The position numbers were made by a program, and so were the translations under genes. DNA of 64,000 nucleotides, from NCBI RefSeq assembly GCF_016009175.1, contig NZ_JADUCM010000007.1:124001-188000 (forward strand), in the 5' to 3' direction. This DNA is from Pseudomonas alkylphenolica. GTDB lineage: Bacteria > Pseudomonadota > Gammaproteobacteria > Pseudomonadales > Pseudomonadaceae. Numbering within the stretch: the first letter of the stretch is position 1; every line of letters starts with the position of its first letter. Below are positions 1-8,582 of the stretch, in pieces. The notes beneath the pieces were generated by a model that was given only the letters and a program-made list of their open reading frames with translations, ran no database searches and was not told the DNA's origin.

Positions 1-24
1 ATCGCTTAAAAAAAAAACTACAAT

Positions 25-43
25 GCGAACAATTCTTATTCTG
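25..43 (+). promoter_or_regulatory. Fur-box-like sequence upstream of fecI
   Basis: The sequence GCGAACAATTCTTATTCTG lies 20 bases before the fecI start. It resembles the imperfect AT-rich palindromes of Pseudomonas Fur boxes, which often contain AATTCTCATT or AATTCTTATT. Iron-starvation sigma genes are normally Fur-repressed, so the position fits. The identification is by eye. Confidence 0.5.
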
Positions 44-63
44 TTGCGCATTGTGGCGCCGGA

Positions 64-567
64 GTGTTCACGGTGCCCAGCGCCCCTTCTTCCTCGCTTG
101 AAGGCCTTTACCACGCCCATCACAACTGGCTCACCAGCTGGTTGCGACAACGCCTGGGCTGCCCGGACAACGCCGCCGACCTGGCCCACGACACCTTCAT
201 GCGCCTGCTGCAGGCGCGGGAAACGCCGGTGCTCAACGAACCACGGGCGTTCCTCACCACTGTCGCCAAGCGGGTGCTGTTCAACCATTACCGGCGTCAG
301 GATGTCGAGCGCGCCTACTACCAGGCGCTGGCCCAGTTACCCGAAGCACTGGCGCCTTCGGAAGAACACCGGGCAATCATCTTCGAAACCCTGCTGGAAC
401 TGGACCGCCTGCTCGACGGCCTGGCACCACGGGTCAAGCGCGCTTTCCTGATGGCCCAGGTCGACGGCCTGAGCTATGGCGAAATCGCTGCGCAACTGAA
501 CATCTCGCTGGCCACTGTCAAACGCGACCTGAACAAGGCGGCCATGCGCTGTTACTTCGCCCTGTGA
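64..567 (+). CDS. fecI: ECF RNA polymerase sigma factor, FecI type
   Basis: This 167-residue protein is an iron-starvation ECF sigma factor. It directs RNA polymerase to the promoter of the neighbouring outer-membrane receptor gene when the receptor signals that its ligand is bound. Sigma region 2 covers about residues 15-85 (LAHDTFMRLLQ, then EPRAFLTTVAKRVLFNHYRR). Region 4 covers about residues 105-160, with the helix-turn-helix in LSYGEIAAQLNISLATVKRD. It resembles E. coli FecI through most of its length, for example in the DPRSFL-type and AKRV motifs. The start is a GTG; a second GTG nine bases on is possible. The stop overlaps the fecR start (GTGA), indicating translational coupling. A Fur-box-like sequence precedes it. 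Confidence 0.93.
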   Translation: MFTVPSAPSSSLEGLYHAHHNWLTSWLRQRLGCPDNAADLAHDTFMRLLQARETPVLNEPRAFLTTVAKRVLFNHYRRQDVERAYYQALAQLPEALAPSEEHRAIIFETLLELDRLLDGLAPRVKRAFLMAQVDGLSYGEIAAQLNISLATVKRDLNKAAMRCYFAL

Positions 568-1499
568 ACACCTCCCACGCGGAATTTTCCCCGCAGGTGG
601 CCGAGCAGGCCGTGCACTGGCTGATCGAACTGCAAGGTGGCGCACTCGACCCGCGCCAGCAGCAGGCCATGCAACAGTGGCTGCAGGCCCACGAAGAGCA
701 CCGCCGCGCCTGGGAGCATATTCAGCGGGTCAACCAGCGCTTGCGGGGCCTGTCCTCGCCGCTGGCCCATGCAGCCTTGCAGGCGCCGCGTTCGGCCAGC
801 CGCCGTCGGGCACTCAAGACCTTGCTGATTCTGGGGGTTGGCGGCGCGGCCGGTTTGACCCTGCAACAGCACAACCCGGTACCGGGCCTGCTCGCCGACT
901 ATCGCAGCCCGGTGGGCGAACGCCGCCGCCAGCAACTCGATGATGGCAGCCAGCTGCACCTGAACACCCGCAGCGCCGTTGATGTCCGCTTTGACAGCCA
1001 GCAACGGCTGATACGCCTGCTGGACGGTGAAATCCAGCTGAGCGTTGCCGAGGATGCCCGTCCGCTGCACCTGCTCACCGACTTTGGCTTGCTGCAGCTG
1101 GGCACAGGCCGCTACAACCTGCGCCAGTTCGAGCGCTACAGCCAGCTCGGGATCTACCAGGGCACCGCCCAGCTCGCCGGCAACCCGCTGGCGGCAGGCT
1201 ATCAGGCGCGCTTCAATAGCCCGCAGTGGCAGGCCCGGCAAGCGCTCGACAGCAATGCCGGGGCCTGGGTCGACGGCATGCTGGTCGCCTCGCACAGGCG
1301 CCTTGACGACTTTCTTGCCGACCTCGGCCGCTACCGCCGTGGCCAGCTCAATTGCGCCCCCGAGGTGGCCGGCCTGCTGATCTCCGGCAGTTATCCACTG
1401 GCCGACAGCGAGCGCATTCTCGACCTGCTGGAGATTGCCCTGCCCGTGCGGGTGCGGCGCTTTACCCGCTACTGGGTCACGGTCGAAGCCAGGGCCTGA
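564..1499 (+). CDS. fecR: FecR-family anti-sigma / sigma regulator
   Basis: This 311-residue inner-membrane protein relays the signal from the periplasmic signalling domain of FecA to FecI. The cytoplasmic N-terminal FecR region (about residues 10-65, with QQQAMQQWLQAHEEHRRAWE) is typical of sigma-binding FecR proteins. A single membrane segment lies at about residues 84-100 (TLLILGVGGAAGLTL). The periplasmic FecR domain follows (about 110-210, including GERRRQQLDDGSQLHLNTRS). It starts with GTG and overlaps fecI by four bases. The order fecI-fecR-fecA on one strand is the classic cell-surface signalling unit. Confidence 0.92.
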   Translation: MNTSHAEFSPQVAEQAVHWLIELQGGALDPRQQQAMQQWLQAHEEHRRAWEHIQRVNQRLRGLSSPLAHAALQAPRSASRRRALKTLLILGVGGAAGLTLQQHNPVPGLLADYRSPVGERRRQQLDDGSQLHLNTRSAVDVRFDSQQRLIRLLDGEIQLSVAEDARPLHLLTDFGLLQLGTGRYNLRQFERYSQLGIYQGTAQLAGNPLAAGYQARFNSPQWQARQALDSNAGAWVDGMLVASHRRLDDFLADLGRYRRGQLNCAPEVAGLLISGSYPLADSERILDLLEIALPVRVRRFTRYWVTVEARA

Positions 1500-1588
1500 G
1501 TTTTTTTCAAATCTTCTGAGCCGATATTTCATCTCGCGTGACAGAGAAGGCAGAACCCTTTGCGTTGACCTTCTCAAGGACCCCTTGC

Positions 1589-3928
1589 ATGCCCCTTCGC
1601 CCGAGTCCACTTGCCCAGTCCCTTCGTGCCGTGCTGTTTGGTGCCGGCCTGAGCTTCGCCGCCGTGCCGGCCCACGCCGACGACAGTGTTGCGCGCAGCT
1701 ACCAGATCGCACCGATGTCGCTGGAAGCCGCCCTGAACCAGTTCGGTCGCGAGAGCGGTGTGTTGATTTCGTTTGGCTCTCAGGTTACCCAAGGCCTGCA
1801 GAGCCCGGGCTTGCACGGCCAGTACAGCGCGCAGCAAGCCCTCGACATTCTGCTTCAAGGCAGCGGCTTGCAAGCCCGTGCTGAAGGCGACAACGCCTAC
1901 AGCCTGCAACCGGCGACGCCTGCCACTGCGCCGGTAGAGCTGGGCGTGTCGTCGGTGGTCGGTGACTGGCTGGGCGCGGCCCAGCAGGACAATGTGTTCG
2001 AACACGCCGGTGCCCGCGATGTGGTGCGCCGTGAAGAATTCGAGCGCAGTGGTGCCACCACCGCCCGTGAAGTCCTCAACCGCATTCCTGGCGTCAACGC
2101 CCCGGAAAACAACGGCACCGGCAGCCACGACATGGCGCTGAACTTCGGCATTCGCGGGCTCAACCCGCGCCTGGCATCGCGCTCGACGGTGCTGATGGAC
2201 GGCATTCCGGTGCCTTTCGCCCCGTACGGCCAGCCGCAGCTGTCGTTTGCGCCCATCAGCATGGGCAACATGGATGCCGTGGATGTCGTGCGCGGCGGTG
2301 GTGCCGTGCGCTACGGCCCGCAAAACGTCGGCGGTATCGTCAACTTCGTGACCCGGGCGATTCCCGACGAGCCTACAGTCAAGGCCGGTTTCCAGACCCA
2401 GACCAGCCCGTCCTCCAGCCATGACGGTTTCAAGACCAGCGCCAACCTGCTGGCCGGCGGCACCAACGACAACGGCCTGGGCGGCGCCCTGCTCTACTCC
2501 GGCACCCGCGGTGGCGACTGGCGCGAGCACAGCGACACGCAGATCGACGACCTGATCCTCAAAGGCAAACTGCAGCTCGACGAAGCCAACAGCCTGCACG
2601 CCATGGCCCAGTACTACGAAGGCGAAGCACAGATGCCCGGTGGCCTGAGCGTTGCCGACTACGATGCCGACCCGTACCAGTCGACCCGCTTGCAGGACAA
2701 GTTCTGGGGCCGCCGGACCATGTTCAATCTCGGTTACGACTACAAGGAAGATGCCCGCCAGTTCAGCGTCAACAGCTTCTTCACCAAGACCCTGCGCAGC
2801 GGCTACCTGGACCAGGGCAACTTTATCTCGCTGTCACCCCGCGAATACTGGGTGCGCGGCATCGAAACCCGCCTGTCGCAGGGCTTTGCCATGGGCGAAA
2901 GCTGGCATGAAGTCGGGGTGGGCTACCGCTACATCAACGAGGCCAGCCACGAACTGCGCTACCGCGAACCGCTCAGCGCCGACCAGTTGCCCACCACCGC
3001 CAGCCGCAAAGACCGCGACACCCGTGGCAGCACCGACGCCCATGCGATTTTCCTCGATGACCGCATCGACATCGGCCAGTGGACCATCACACCGGGCATC
3101 CGCTACGAGATGATCGACTCGGAGCAGACCAACAAGATCAACGGCGTGCGCTACCAGGGCGACTACAACACCGCGTTGCCGGCCCTGAACGTCATGTACC
3201 ACCTGACCGACAGCTGGAACCTGTATGCCAACACCGAAGGCTCCTTCGGCAGCGTGCAGTACAGCCAGATGCCCAACCGGGTCAGCAGCGGCGAAGTCAA
3301 ACCGGAAAAGGCGCGTACCTGGGAACTGGGCACGCGCTACGACGATGGCCTGCTGCAGGCCGAAATCGGTGCGTTCCTGATCAACTTCGACAACCAGTAC
3401 GAAAGCAACCAGACCAATGATTCGGTGATTGCCCGCGGCGAAACCCGTCACCAGGGCATCGAGACCAGCGTCAAGTACGCCCTCGAAGGTTTGAACCCTG
3501 CGCTGGCCGGTTTCGACGTTTACGCAACCTACGCCTTTGTTGACGCTAAAATCCGCGAAGACGGGCCGAACAAGGGCAATCGCGTGCCCTTCTCCTCGCG
3601 CCACAAAGGCACCTTGGGGGTTGGTTACACCGAGGGCCCGTGGCAGCTCAACCTGGACAGCACCTACCAGAGCGACCAGTTCGCCGACAACGCCAACACC
3701 ACCCGCGAAAGCGCCGACGGCAGCACCGGCCGCATCCCTGGCTACATGCTGTTCAGCAGCCGTGCCGCCTATGATTTCGGCCCGCAGCTGTCCAACCTGA
3801 ACGTCGCCGTCGGGGTGAAAAACCTCTTCAATCACCAGTACTACACCCGCTCGTTTGACGACAACAACAAGGGCAAGTACGTGGGTGAACCTCGTACGGT
3901 ATACCTGCAGACCTCGGTCGCGTTCTGA
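1589..3928 (+). CDS. fecA: TonB-dependent ferric dicitrate receptor FecA
   Basis: This 779-residue outer-membrane receptor is very close to E. coli FecA. Long shared stretches include the VFEHAGARDV region, NRIPGVNAPENNGTGSHD, MDGIPVPFAPYGQPQLS and DNANTTRESADGSTGRIPG, so ferric dicitrate is the probable substrate. The signal peptide ends at about residue 30 (VPAHA). An N-terminal STN signalling domain (about 38-108) is present, as needed to talk to FecR. The plug is at about 130-260 and the 22-strand barrel runs to the terminal Phe. The ATG at 1589 has an AAGGA ribosome site; an upstream in-frame GTG (1538) would add residues before the signal peptide and is less likely. No fecBCDE transporter genes follow; a terminator does. 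Confidence 0.93.
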   Translation: MPLRPSPLAQSLRAVLFGAGLSFAAVPAHADDSVARSYQIAPMSLEAALNQFGRESGVLISFGSQVTQGLQSPGLHGQYSAQQALDILLQGSGLQARAEGDNAYSLQPATPATAPVELGVSSVVGDWLGAAQQDNVFEHAGARDVVRREEFERSGATTAREVLNRIPGVNAPENNGTGSHDMALNFGIRGLNPRLASRSTVLMDGIPVPFAPYGQPQLSFAPISMGNMDAVDVVRGGGAVRYGPQNVGGIVNFVTRAIPDEPTVKAGFQTQTSPSSSHDGFKTSANLLAGGTNDNGLGGALLYSGTRGGDWREHSDTQIDDLILKGKLQLDEANSLHAMAQYYEGEAQMPGGLSVADYDADPYQSTRLQDKFWGRRTMFNLGYDYKEDARQFSVNSFFTKTLRSGYLDQGNFISLSPREYWVRGIETRLSQGFAMGESWHEVGVGYRYINEASHELRYREPLSADQLPTTASRKDRDTRGSTDAHAIFLDDRIDIGQWTITPGIRYEMIDSEQTNKINGVRYQGDYNTALPALNVMYHLTDSWNLYANTEGSFGSVQYSQMPNRVSSGEVKPEKARTWELGTRYDDGLLQAEIGAFLINFDNQYESNQTNDSVIARGETRHQGIETSVKYALEGLNPALAGFDVYATYAFVDAKIREDGPNKGNRVPFSSRHKGTLGVGYTEGPWQLNLDSTYQSDQFADNANTTRESADGSTGRIPGYMLFSSRAAYDFGPQLSNLNVAVGVKNLFNHQYYTRSFDDNNKGKYVGEPRTVYLQTSVAF

Positions 3929-3940
3929 TCCAGCGCATGC

Positions 3941-3966
3941 AAAAGCCCGGCCGCCGCCGGGCTTTT
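3941..3966 (+). terminator. Rho-independent terminator after fecA
   Basis: AAAAGCCCGGC and GCCGGGCTTTTT form a GC-rich hairpin with a T run, 12 bases after the fecA stop. Confidence 0.85.
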
Positions 3967-4106
3967 TGCTACAAGATATTTTTCTTCTTCAAGGGGTTGA
4001 AATGTTGCGCCAAGTGCCTGACCTTGTAGTCAAGAGGCGATGAGTTCCACCGGCCGCAACGGCCCCATCGATTCTCTTGCGAGCTAGCTGAATAAGGGAT
4101 TGAACT

Positions 4107-4514
4107 ATGCAAATCCAAGTCAATAGCGACAACCATATTCAAGGCAACATTCGACTGGAAGAGTGGGTCCGCAGCACACTGGAAAGCACGCTCGAACGAT
4201 TTGAAGAAGACCTCACCCGCGTTGAGGTCCACCTGCGCGACGAGAACGGCGACAAGCCCGGTCCGCATGACAAACGCTGCCAGATGGAGGCACGCCCAAA
4301 AGGCCATCAACCGATTTCCGTGAGCCATAAATCCGCATCGCTCGACCAGGCTGTCGAAGGTGCCGCAATCAAGCTCAACCATGCCCTGGAGCACTTCTAC
4401 GGCAAACTGCGCAGCAAACGCGCCGTCGCTCAGCAAAGCGTCGACGGCGCCCAGAATGACGGTCTGCTGCAGGAAGAGTTCCTGGAGAACGAGCAAGCTC
4501 GCAGCATCAGCTGA
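4107..4514 (+). CDS. Ribosome-hibernation (HPF/RaiA-like) family protein
   Basis: This 135-residue protein starts MQIQVNSDNHIQGNIRLEEW and continues with FEEDLTRVEVHLRDENGD. That is the beta-alpha-beta-beta-beta-alpha pattern of the HPF/RaiA (sigma-54 modulation) family. Members bind the 30S subunit near the mRNA and tRNA channel and promote hibernation or block initiation. The middle (CQMEARPKGHQPISVSHKS) and second helix (LDQAVEGAAIKLNHALEHFYGKL) complete the fold by about residue 105. The acidic C-terminal tail is not the dimerising domain of long HPF. It is monocistronic: AAGGG precedes the start and a strong terminator follows. The exact hibernation role is inferred from family resemblance. 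Confidence 0.8.
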   Translation: MQIQVNSDNHIQGNIRLEEWVRSTLESTLERFEEDLTRVEVHLRDENGDKPGPHDKRCQMEARPKGHQPISVSHKSASLDQAVEGAAIKLNHALEHFYGKLRSKRAVAQQSVDGAQNDGLLQEEFLENEQARSIS

Positions 4515-4540
4515 TAAAAAATAAGCAGAACGCAGACGGT

Positions 4541-4573
4541 AAAAAGGCGAGCCCAGTGGGCTCGCCTTTTTTT
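4541..4573 (+). terminator. Rho-independent terminator after the HPF-like gene
   Basis: AAAAAGGCGAGCCCA and TGGGCTCGCCTTTTTTT form a long perfect stem with a seven-T tail, 26 bases after the stop. Confidence 0.9.
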
Positions 4574-4722
4574 GTAGCTGTACATTCCTGGTGCTGCGAC
4601 AAGGAGCCAGCCAGCACATGCGCTCGACATCAGTCCTCCCCACAACAGCCATTGAGCAGTCCTGCTGAACCAACCCACCCTCACCCGGTCAATCACTGCA
4701 TGTCTTTCGCAGGTGAAGCCCC

Positions 4723-5013
4723 ATGATCAATCCTTTCGAGCAGATCAACGACGCTTTCGCACCGCACTATCGCGTCAACCTGAGCATCGAGCGACTGGAC
4801 GGCAGCATCATGCTGACCCTGTCCAACGAACAAGGGGTGGTGGCCAAGCGGCTGATCAGCCCGGCCCAGCGCAACGACCCCAAACGCCTGCAACATCTGA
4901 TCGAAAGCGTCCAGTTCGGCATCGCCATCGAGCAGGGCCACAACGCCATGGAAGTGCTAGCCGCCATGCAGGCTACTTCGACTCTTCGATCTCTTTGCCG
5001 CTCGCATCGATAG
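4723..5013 (+). CDS. DUF3509 family protein
   Basis: This 96-residue soluble protein matches the Pseudomonas DUF3509 family: an amphipathic beta-rich start (PHYRVNLSIERLDGSIMLTLSN), the basic KRLISPAQRNDPKRL segment, and a C-terminal helix (LQHLIESVQFGIAIEQG). No function is established. The ATG follows AGGTGAAG. Its last 41 bases overlap the 3' end of the convergent psiE-like gene. The final dozen residues (TSTLRSLCRSHR) are therefore encoded opposite psiE and may be a read-through extension rather than conserved protein. Confidence 0.75.
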   Translation: MINPFEQINDAFAPHYRVNLSIERLDGSIMLTLSNEQGVVAKRLISPAQRNDPKRLQHLIESVQFGIAIEQGHNAMEVLAAMQATSTLRSLCRSHR

Positions 5014-5443
5014 CTTTGGTCGACGGGTATTGGTACGAGGCATAGCGCACCACCAGAATGGCAAATGCCAGCAGCAAGATGCCGCCGCACACATACAGCA
5101 GGCCGACATCCGGCGCCTTGTGGTGCGAGACGTCGCCGATCAGCAAACGGGTCAGTGCCGTGATCGCGACATAGAGCAGGAAGCGGATCGGCATGTGGTT
5201 GGTCTTGAAGTAGATCCCGACCATGGCCCCGAGCTCGAGGTAGATGAACAGCAACAGGATGTCATCGACGCTGACACCGCCCTTGCTGAGCATGTCGATG
5301 AAGGTCGCTACCGCCGCATAGGCGGTGATCGCACCAATCCCGAACAACGCCAGATAGTGAAACGCTTCGACGCAAAGGTTGCCCAGCGAGTCGGCTGAGC
5401 CATGCAGGCCTTTGCGCAGTTTGTCAGCCCAATTGATGTTCAC
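4973..5443 (-). CDS. psiE: PsiE-like phosphate-starvation-inducible membrane protein
   Basis: This 156-residue integral membrane protein has four predicted hydrophobic segments: YLALFGIGAITAYAAVATFI, DDILLLFIYLELGAMVGIYF, FLLYVAITALTRLLIGDV and VGLLYVCGGILLLAFAILVV. The LELGAMVGIYFK and PIRFLLYVAITALTR motifs are typical of the PsiE family, whose biochemical role is unknown. The start chosen is a GTG with AAGGAAACC upstream; an upstream in-frame start would add 16 residues lacking family character. It lies downstream of hmp on the same strand but 171 bases away. No Pho box was recognised. Confidence 0.8.
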   Translation of the reverse strand: MNINWADKLRKGLHGSADSLGNLCVEAFHYLALFGIGAITAYAAVATFIDMLSKGGVSVDDILLLFIYLELGAMVGIYFKTNHMPIRFLLYVAITALTRLLIGDVSHHKAPDVGLLYVCGGILLLAFAILVVRYASYQYPSTKAIDASGKEIEESK

Positions 5444-5555
5444 GATTTCGGTTTCCTTGATACGGCGAGAAGGATGATGCGGCACGCACATGACGCTTTA
5501 TCTGCATGCAGTAAAAAGGCCAGGCACCCTGTTTGAGAAGGCGACCAAATGCCGC

Positions 5556-5583
5556 AAGGCACAGCCATTGCTGGCTGTGCCTT
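5556..5583 (-). terminator. Possible terminator hairpin downstream of hmp
   Basis: AAGGCACAGCC and GGCTGTGCCTT form a perfect 11-bp stem with a 6-base loop, 31 bases past the hmp stop. On the minus strand the following bases are not a clean T run, so termination is only probable. Confidence 0.5.
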
Positions 5584-5614
5584 GTCCGTTCACGCGCAGG
5601 TGGGAAAAACCGGG

Positions 5615-6796
5615 TTATTCCAGGGCGCTGGCCGGGCCGAAAAACTCGTAGCGGCTCTGCTGTTCAGGCACACCCAGGCCCTTGAGCTGGCGCTTGATGC
5701 TGGCCATGAAGCCTTTGGGGCCCAGGAAGTAGGCATCCAGGTCACGGTCTTGTGGCAGCCACTGGCCCAACTGGTCGGCCGTCAACAGGCCCAGGGCATC
5801 ACCAGGCTCACTCACGCCGTCGTCTTCGGCGTAGCAGTAGAAGCGCTTGAGTTGCGGATGACGCGCAGCCAGTTCATCCACCCAGTCTCGGAAGGCGTGC
5901 ACCGCACCGTTGCGTGCGCAGTGGATAAAGTGCACCAGACGACCGCTGTCGAGGGCGGCTTCGAGCATTGGCAGGGTCGGGGTAATGCCCACGCCGCCAC
6001 TGATCAGCACCAGCGGCTTGTCGCTGGCACTCAAGGTGAATTCACCCGATGGCGGGAACAGGTTGATCGTGTCGCCTTCCTTCATCTGCTCGTGCAGGTA
6101 GTTGGAGACCTTGCCGCCGTCTTCGCGTTTGACGCTGATGCGGTACTGGCCGGCATTGCTCAGGGCCGACAGGGAATAGTTGCGGCGCTGCTCCTGCTCA
6201 TCGATGAACAGTTGCAAACCGATGTACTGGCCCGGCTCGGCCTTGAGAATCGCGCCGCCATCCACCGGGGCAAAGTAGAAGGAAACGATCTCGCTGCTTT
6301 CCTCGACGCGCTTGACCAGAGTGAACTGACGCGCACCGCGCCAGCCACCCGGGGCCGCCGCCTTCTGTGCATAGATGTCGCCTTCGGCGCCGATCAGGAT
6401 ATCGGCCAGTTGCTGGTACGCCGCGCCCCAGGCTGCAATCACTTCGGGGGTAGCGATTTCCTTGCCCAGCACCTCTTCGATGGCGCGCAGCAGGCAGCTA
6501 CCGACGATCGGGTAATGTTCCGGAAGGATCTGCAAGGCCACATGCTTGTTGATGATCTGACCGACCAGGCCACCCAGCTGTTCGAGCTGGTCAATGTGCC
6601 GGGCATACATCAGCACGCCGTTGGCCAGAGCCCGTGGCTGGTCGCCGCTGGCCTGGTGGGCCTGGTTGAACAGCGGACGCACTTCGGGGTACTCGCTGAG
6701 CATCATCTTGTAGAAGTGGGTGGTCAGCGCTTCACCGCCGCTTTCCAGCAGAGGGACGGTGGCTTTGACGATTGCACGATCCTGGGCATTGAGCAT
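5615..6796 (-). CDS. hmp: Flavohaemoprotein (nitric oxide dioxygenase)
   Basis: This 393-residue cytoplasmic enzyme oxidises NO to nitrate using O2 and NAD(P)H. The globin domain spans about residues 1-140 and carries the haem-ligand region LMYARHIDQL. The ferredoxin-reductase FAD domain (about 150-255) has the RNYSLS flavin motif. The NAD domain (about 260-393) has GGVGITPTLPMLEAAL and ends YEFFGPA. Full length for the family. The ATG at 6796 has a good CAGGAG site; the upstream extension has no globin character. It is transcribed divergently from norR, with NorR-type boxes and a sigma-54-like promoter in the gap, so NO-induced expression is expected. Confidence 0.96.
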   Translation of the reverse strand: MLNAQDRAIVKATVPLLESGGEALTTHFYKMMLSEYPEVRPLFNQAHQASGDQPRALANGVLMYARHIDQLEQLGGLVGQIINKHVALQILPEHYPIVGSCLLRAIEEVLGKEIATPEVIAAWGAAYQQLADILIGAEGDIYAQKAAAPGGWRGARQFTLVKRVEESSEIVSFYFAPVDGGAILKAEPGQYIGLQLFIDEQEQRRNYSLSALSNAGQYRISVKREDGGKVSNYLHEQMKEGDTINLFPPSGEFTLSASDKPLVLISGGVGITPTLPMLEAALDSGRLVHFIHCARNGAVHAFRDWVDELAARHPQLKRFYCYAEDDGVSEPGDALGLLTADQLGQWLPQDRDLDAYFLGPKGFMASIKRQLKGLGVPEQQSRYEFFGPASALE

Positions 6797-6841
6797 GTAT
6801 GACTCCTGAGCCTGTGGCTGCTTTATGAATGCAGTTGTTAT

Positions 6842-6857
6842 TTCAGGTTTCGTGCCA
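6842..6857 (-). promoter_or_regulatory. Candidate sigma-54 promoter for hmp
   Basis: On the minus strand TGGCACG-AAAC-CTGAA matches the -24 element exactly. The -12 element is imperfect (CTGAA against TTGCA). It sits 45 bases before the hmp ATG and downstream, for hmp, of the NorR-type boxes. NorR-family activators require sigma-54, which supports the call despite the weak -12. Confidence 0.5.
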
Positions 6858-6898
6858 ACTATTAAATCTTTATAAATCAACAGCTTATAAATTAATTA

Positions 6899-6954
6899 GT
6901 CAAAAAGACCACAAGAGGAATATAGTCATTAAGACCAACAGGAGTCTTTATGAC
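6899..6954. promoter_or_regulatory. Three NorR-type binding boxes (GTC-N5-GAC)
   Basis: Three dyads fit GT-N7-AC, and more strictly GTC-N5-GAC: GTCAAAAAGAC (6899-6909), GTCATTAAGAC (6925-6935) and GTCTTTATGAC (6944-6954). NorR proteins bind sets of three such enhancer sites. The third box overlaps the norR start codon, which suggests NorR also limits its own expression. The boxes lie about 40-110 bases upstream of the hmp promoter candidate. Confidence 0.75.
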
Positions 6955-8503
6955 CGCAAAATCCCTGCTCACCGCCTTGCTGCCGCTGGTCAGCGACCTG
7001 TCCCGCGACCTGCCCGAGCGCGAACGCTACCGTCGCCTGCTCGAAGCCATGCGCGCCCTGCTGCCCTGCGACGCCGCCGCGCTGCTGCGCCTGGACGGTG
7101 AATGGCTGGTGCCGCTGGCCGTCGACGGCCTGAGCACCGACACCCTGGGCCGACGCTTCAAGGTCAGCGAGCACCCGCGCTTCGAGGCAATCCTCAGCAG
7201 CAGCGAACCGACCCGCTTTGCCAGCGACAGCGAACTGCCCGACCCCTACGACGGGTTGGTCGAGGGCTTGCACCAGCACCTGGAAGTCCACGACTGCATG
7301 GGCTGCCCGCTGTTTGTCGATGAGCAGCCCTGGGGCCTGCTGACCCTCGATGCCCTGGACCCGGAGCAATTCCAACAGGTCGAACTCGATGCCTTGCAGG
7401 CCTTTGCCAGCCTCGCGGCCGCCACAGTGAATGTCGCTGAGCGCATCGAACGCCTGGCCCTGCGCGCCAAAGATGAACACGAACGGGCCGAGGTCTACCG
7501 CCAGGCCAGCGGCCAGCAACACAAAGAGCTGATCGGTCAGAGTAAAGCCCACAAGCGCCTGCTGGAGGAAATCCAGCTGGTGGGCAGCAGCGACCTGACC
7601 GTGCTGATCACCGGCGAAACCGGGGTCGGCAAGGAGCTGGTCGCGCAAGCAATCCATCAAGCCTCCAGCCGTGCCCAGCAACCCTTGATCAGCCTCAACT
7701 GCGCGGCCCTGCCCGACACGCTGGTGGAGAGCGAGCTTTTCGGCCATGTGCGTGGCGCCTTTACCGGTGCCGTTGGCGAGCGTCGGGGCAAGTTCGAGCT
7801 GGCCAACGGCGGCACGCTGTTTCTCGACGAGGTCGGCGAGTTGTCGCTGACGGTCCAGGCCAAGCTGTTGCGCGTGCTGCAGAGCGGTCAGCTGCAACGC
7901 CTGGGTTCCGACCAGGAGCACCGCGTCGACGTGCGCCTGATTGCCGCGACCAACCGCGACCTGGCCGAAGAAGTGCGCGCCGGCCGCTACCGCGCCGACT
8001 TCTATCATCGCCTGAGCGTGTACCCGCTGTGGGTCCCGCCGCTGCGCGAACGCGGTCGCGATGTGCTGTTGCTTAGCGGCTACTTTCTCGAACAGAACCG
8101 CTCGCGCATGGGCCTGGGCAGCCTGCGCCTGAGTGCAGAAGCCCAGGCCGCCCTGCTGGCCTACGACTGGCCGGGCAACGTGCGTGAGCTGGAGCACCTG
8201 ATCGGGCGCTCGGCGCTCAAGGCCTTGGGGCAACACCGCCAGCGCCCGAAGATCCTCACCCTGGATGCCCACGACCTCGACCTGCGTCCCGTCGAACCAG
8301 CGCCCGGGCAGCAAGCCGCCTTGCCGCCCGCTGCCACGTCGCTGCCCAGCGGCGACTTGCGCCAGGCCCTGGACGACTATCAGCGCCAACTGATCCAGGC
8401 CAGCCTCGAGCGCAATGAGCACAACTGGGCCAGCACCGCCCGCGAGCTGGGCCTGGACCGGGCCAACCTCAGTCGCCTGGCCAAACGCCTGGGGCTACGC
8501 TGA
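6950..8503 (+). CDS. norR: NO-responsive sigma-54 activator NorR (FhpR type)
   Basis: This 517-residue transcription activator senses NO through an N-terminal GAF domain (about 20-170) with non-haem iron. It activates sigma-54 promoters through a central AAA+ domain (about 190-425: [15 protein letters not shown]alker [11 protein letters not shown] sigma-54 loop, [12 protein letters not shown]alker B). A Fis-type HTH lies at the C-terminus ([24 protein letters not shown]). The gene next door is hmp, as in the fhpR-fhp pair of P. aeruginosa, so Hmp is the likely target. The start has CAGGAG in front and is covered by a putative NorR box. Confidence 0.93.
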   Translation: MTAKSLLTALLPLVSDLSRDLPERERYRRLLEAMRALLPCDAAALLRLDGEWLVPLAVDGLSTDTLGRRFKVSEHPRFEAILSSSEPTRFASDSELPDPYDGLVEGLHQHLEVHDCMGCPLFVDEQPWGLLTLDALDPEQFQQVELDALQAFASLAAATVNVAERIERLALRAKDEHERAEVYRQASGQQHKELIGQSKAHKRLLEEIQLVGSSDLTVLITGETGVGKELVAQAIHQASSRAQQPLISLNCAALPDTLVESELFGHVRGAFTGAVGERRGKFELANGGTLFLDEVGELSLTVQAKLLRVLQSGQLQRLGSDQEHRVDVRLIAATNRDLAEEVRAGRYRADFYHRLSVYPLWVPPLRERGRDVLLLSGYFLEQNRSRMGLGSLRLSAEAQAALLAYDWPGNVRELEHLIGRSALKALGQHRQRPKILTLDAHDLDLRPVEPAPGQQAALPPAATSLPSGDLRQALDDYQRQLIQASLERNEHNWASTARELGLDRANLSRLAKRLGLR

Positions 8504-8582
8504 TTTGCCTGAGTGATTAAAGCCTGGGGCTGTCGGGTCGATAACCCGGCATCTCCCCATTCAATCTGTCCTGAAGGTGCCT

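Noticed and set aside
23..451. Plus-strand frame overlapping fecI
   Set aside because: A Cys/Arg/Pro-rich shadow of fecI in a different frame, without homology.
1500..1588. FecI-dependent promoter of fecA
   Set aside because: The gap is the expected place, but I could not identify -35 and -10 elements with confidence by eye.
552..1712. Long minus-strand reading frame opposite fecR
   Set aside because: It mirrors fecR and fecA in another frame, has low-complexity Ala/Gln/Arg composition and no ribosome site. High-GC Pseudomonas DNA gives many such shadows.
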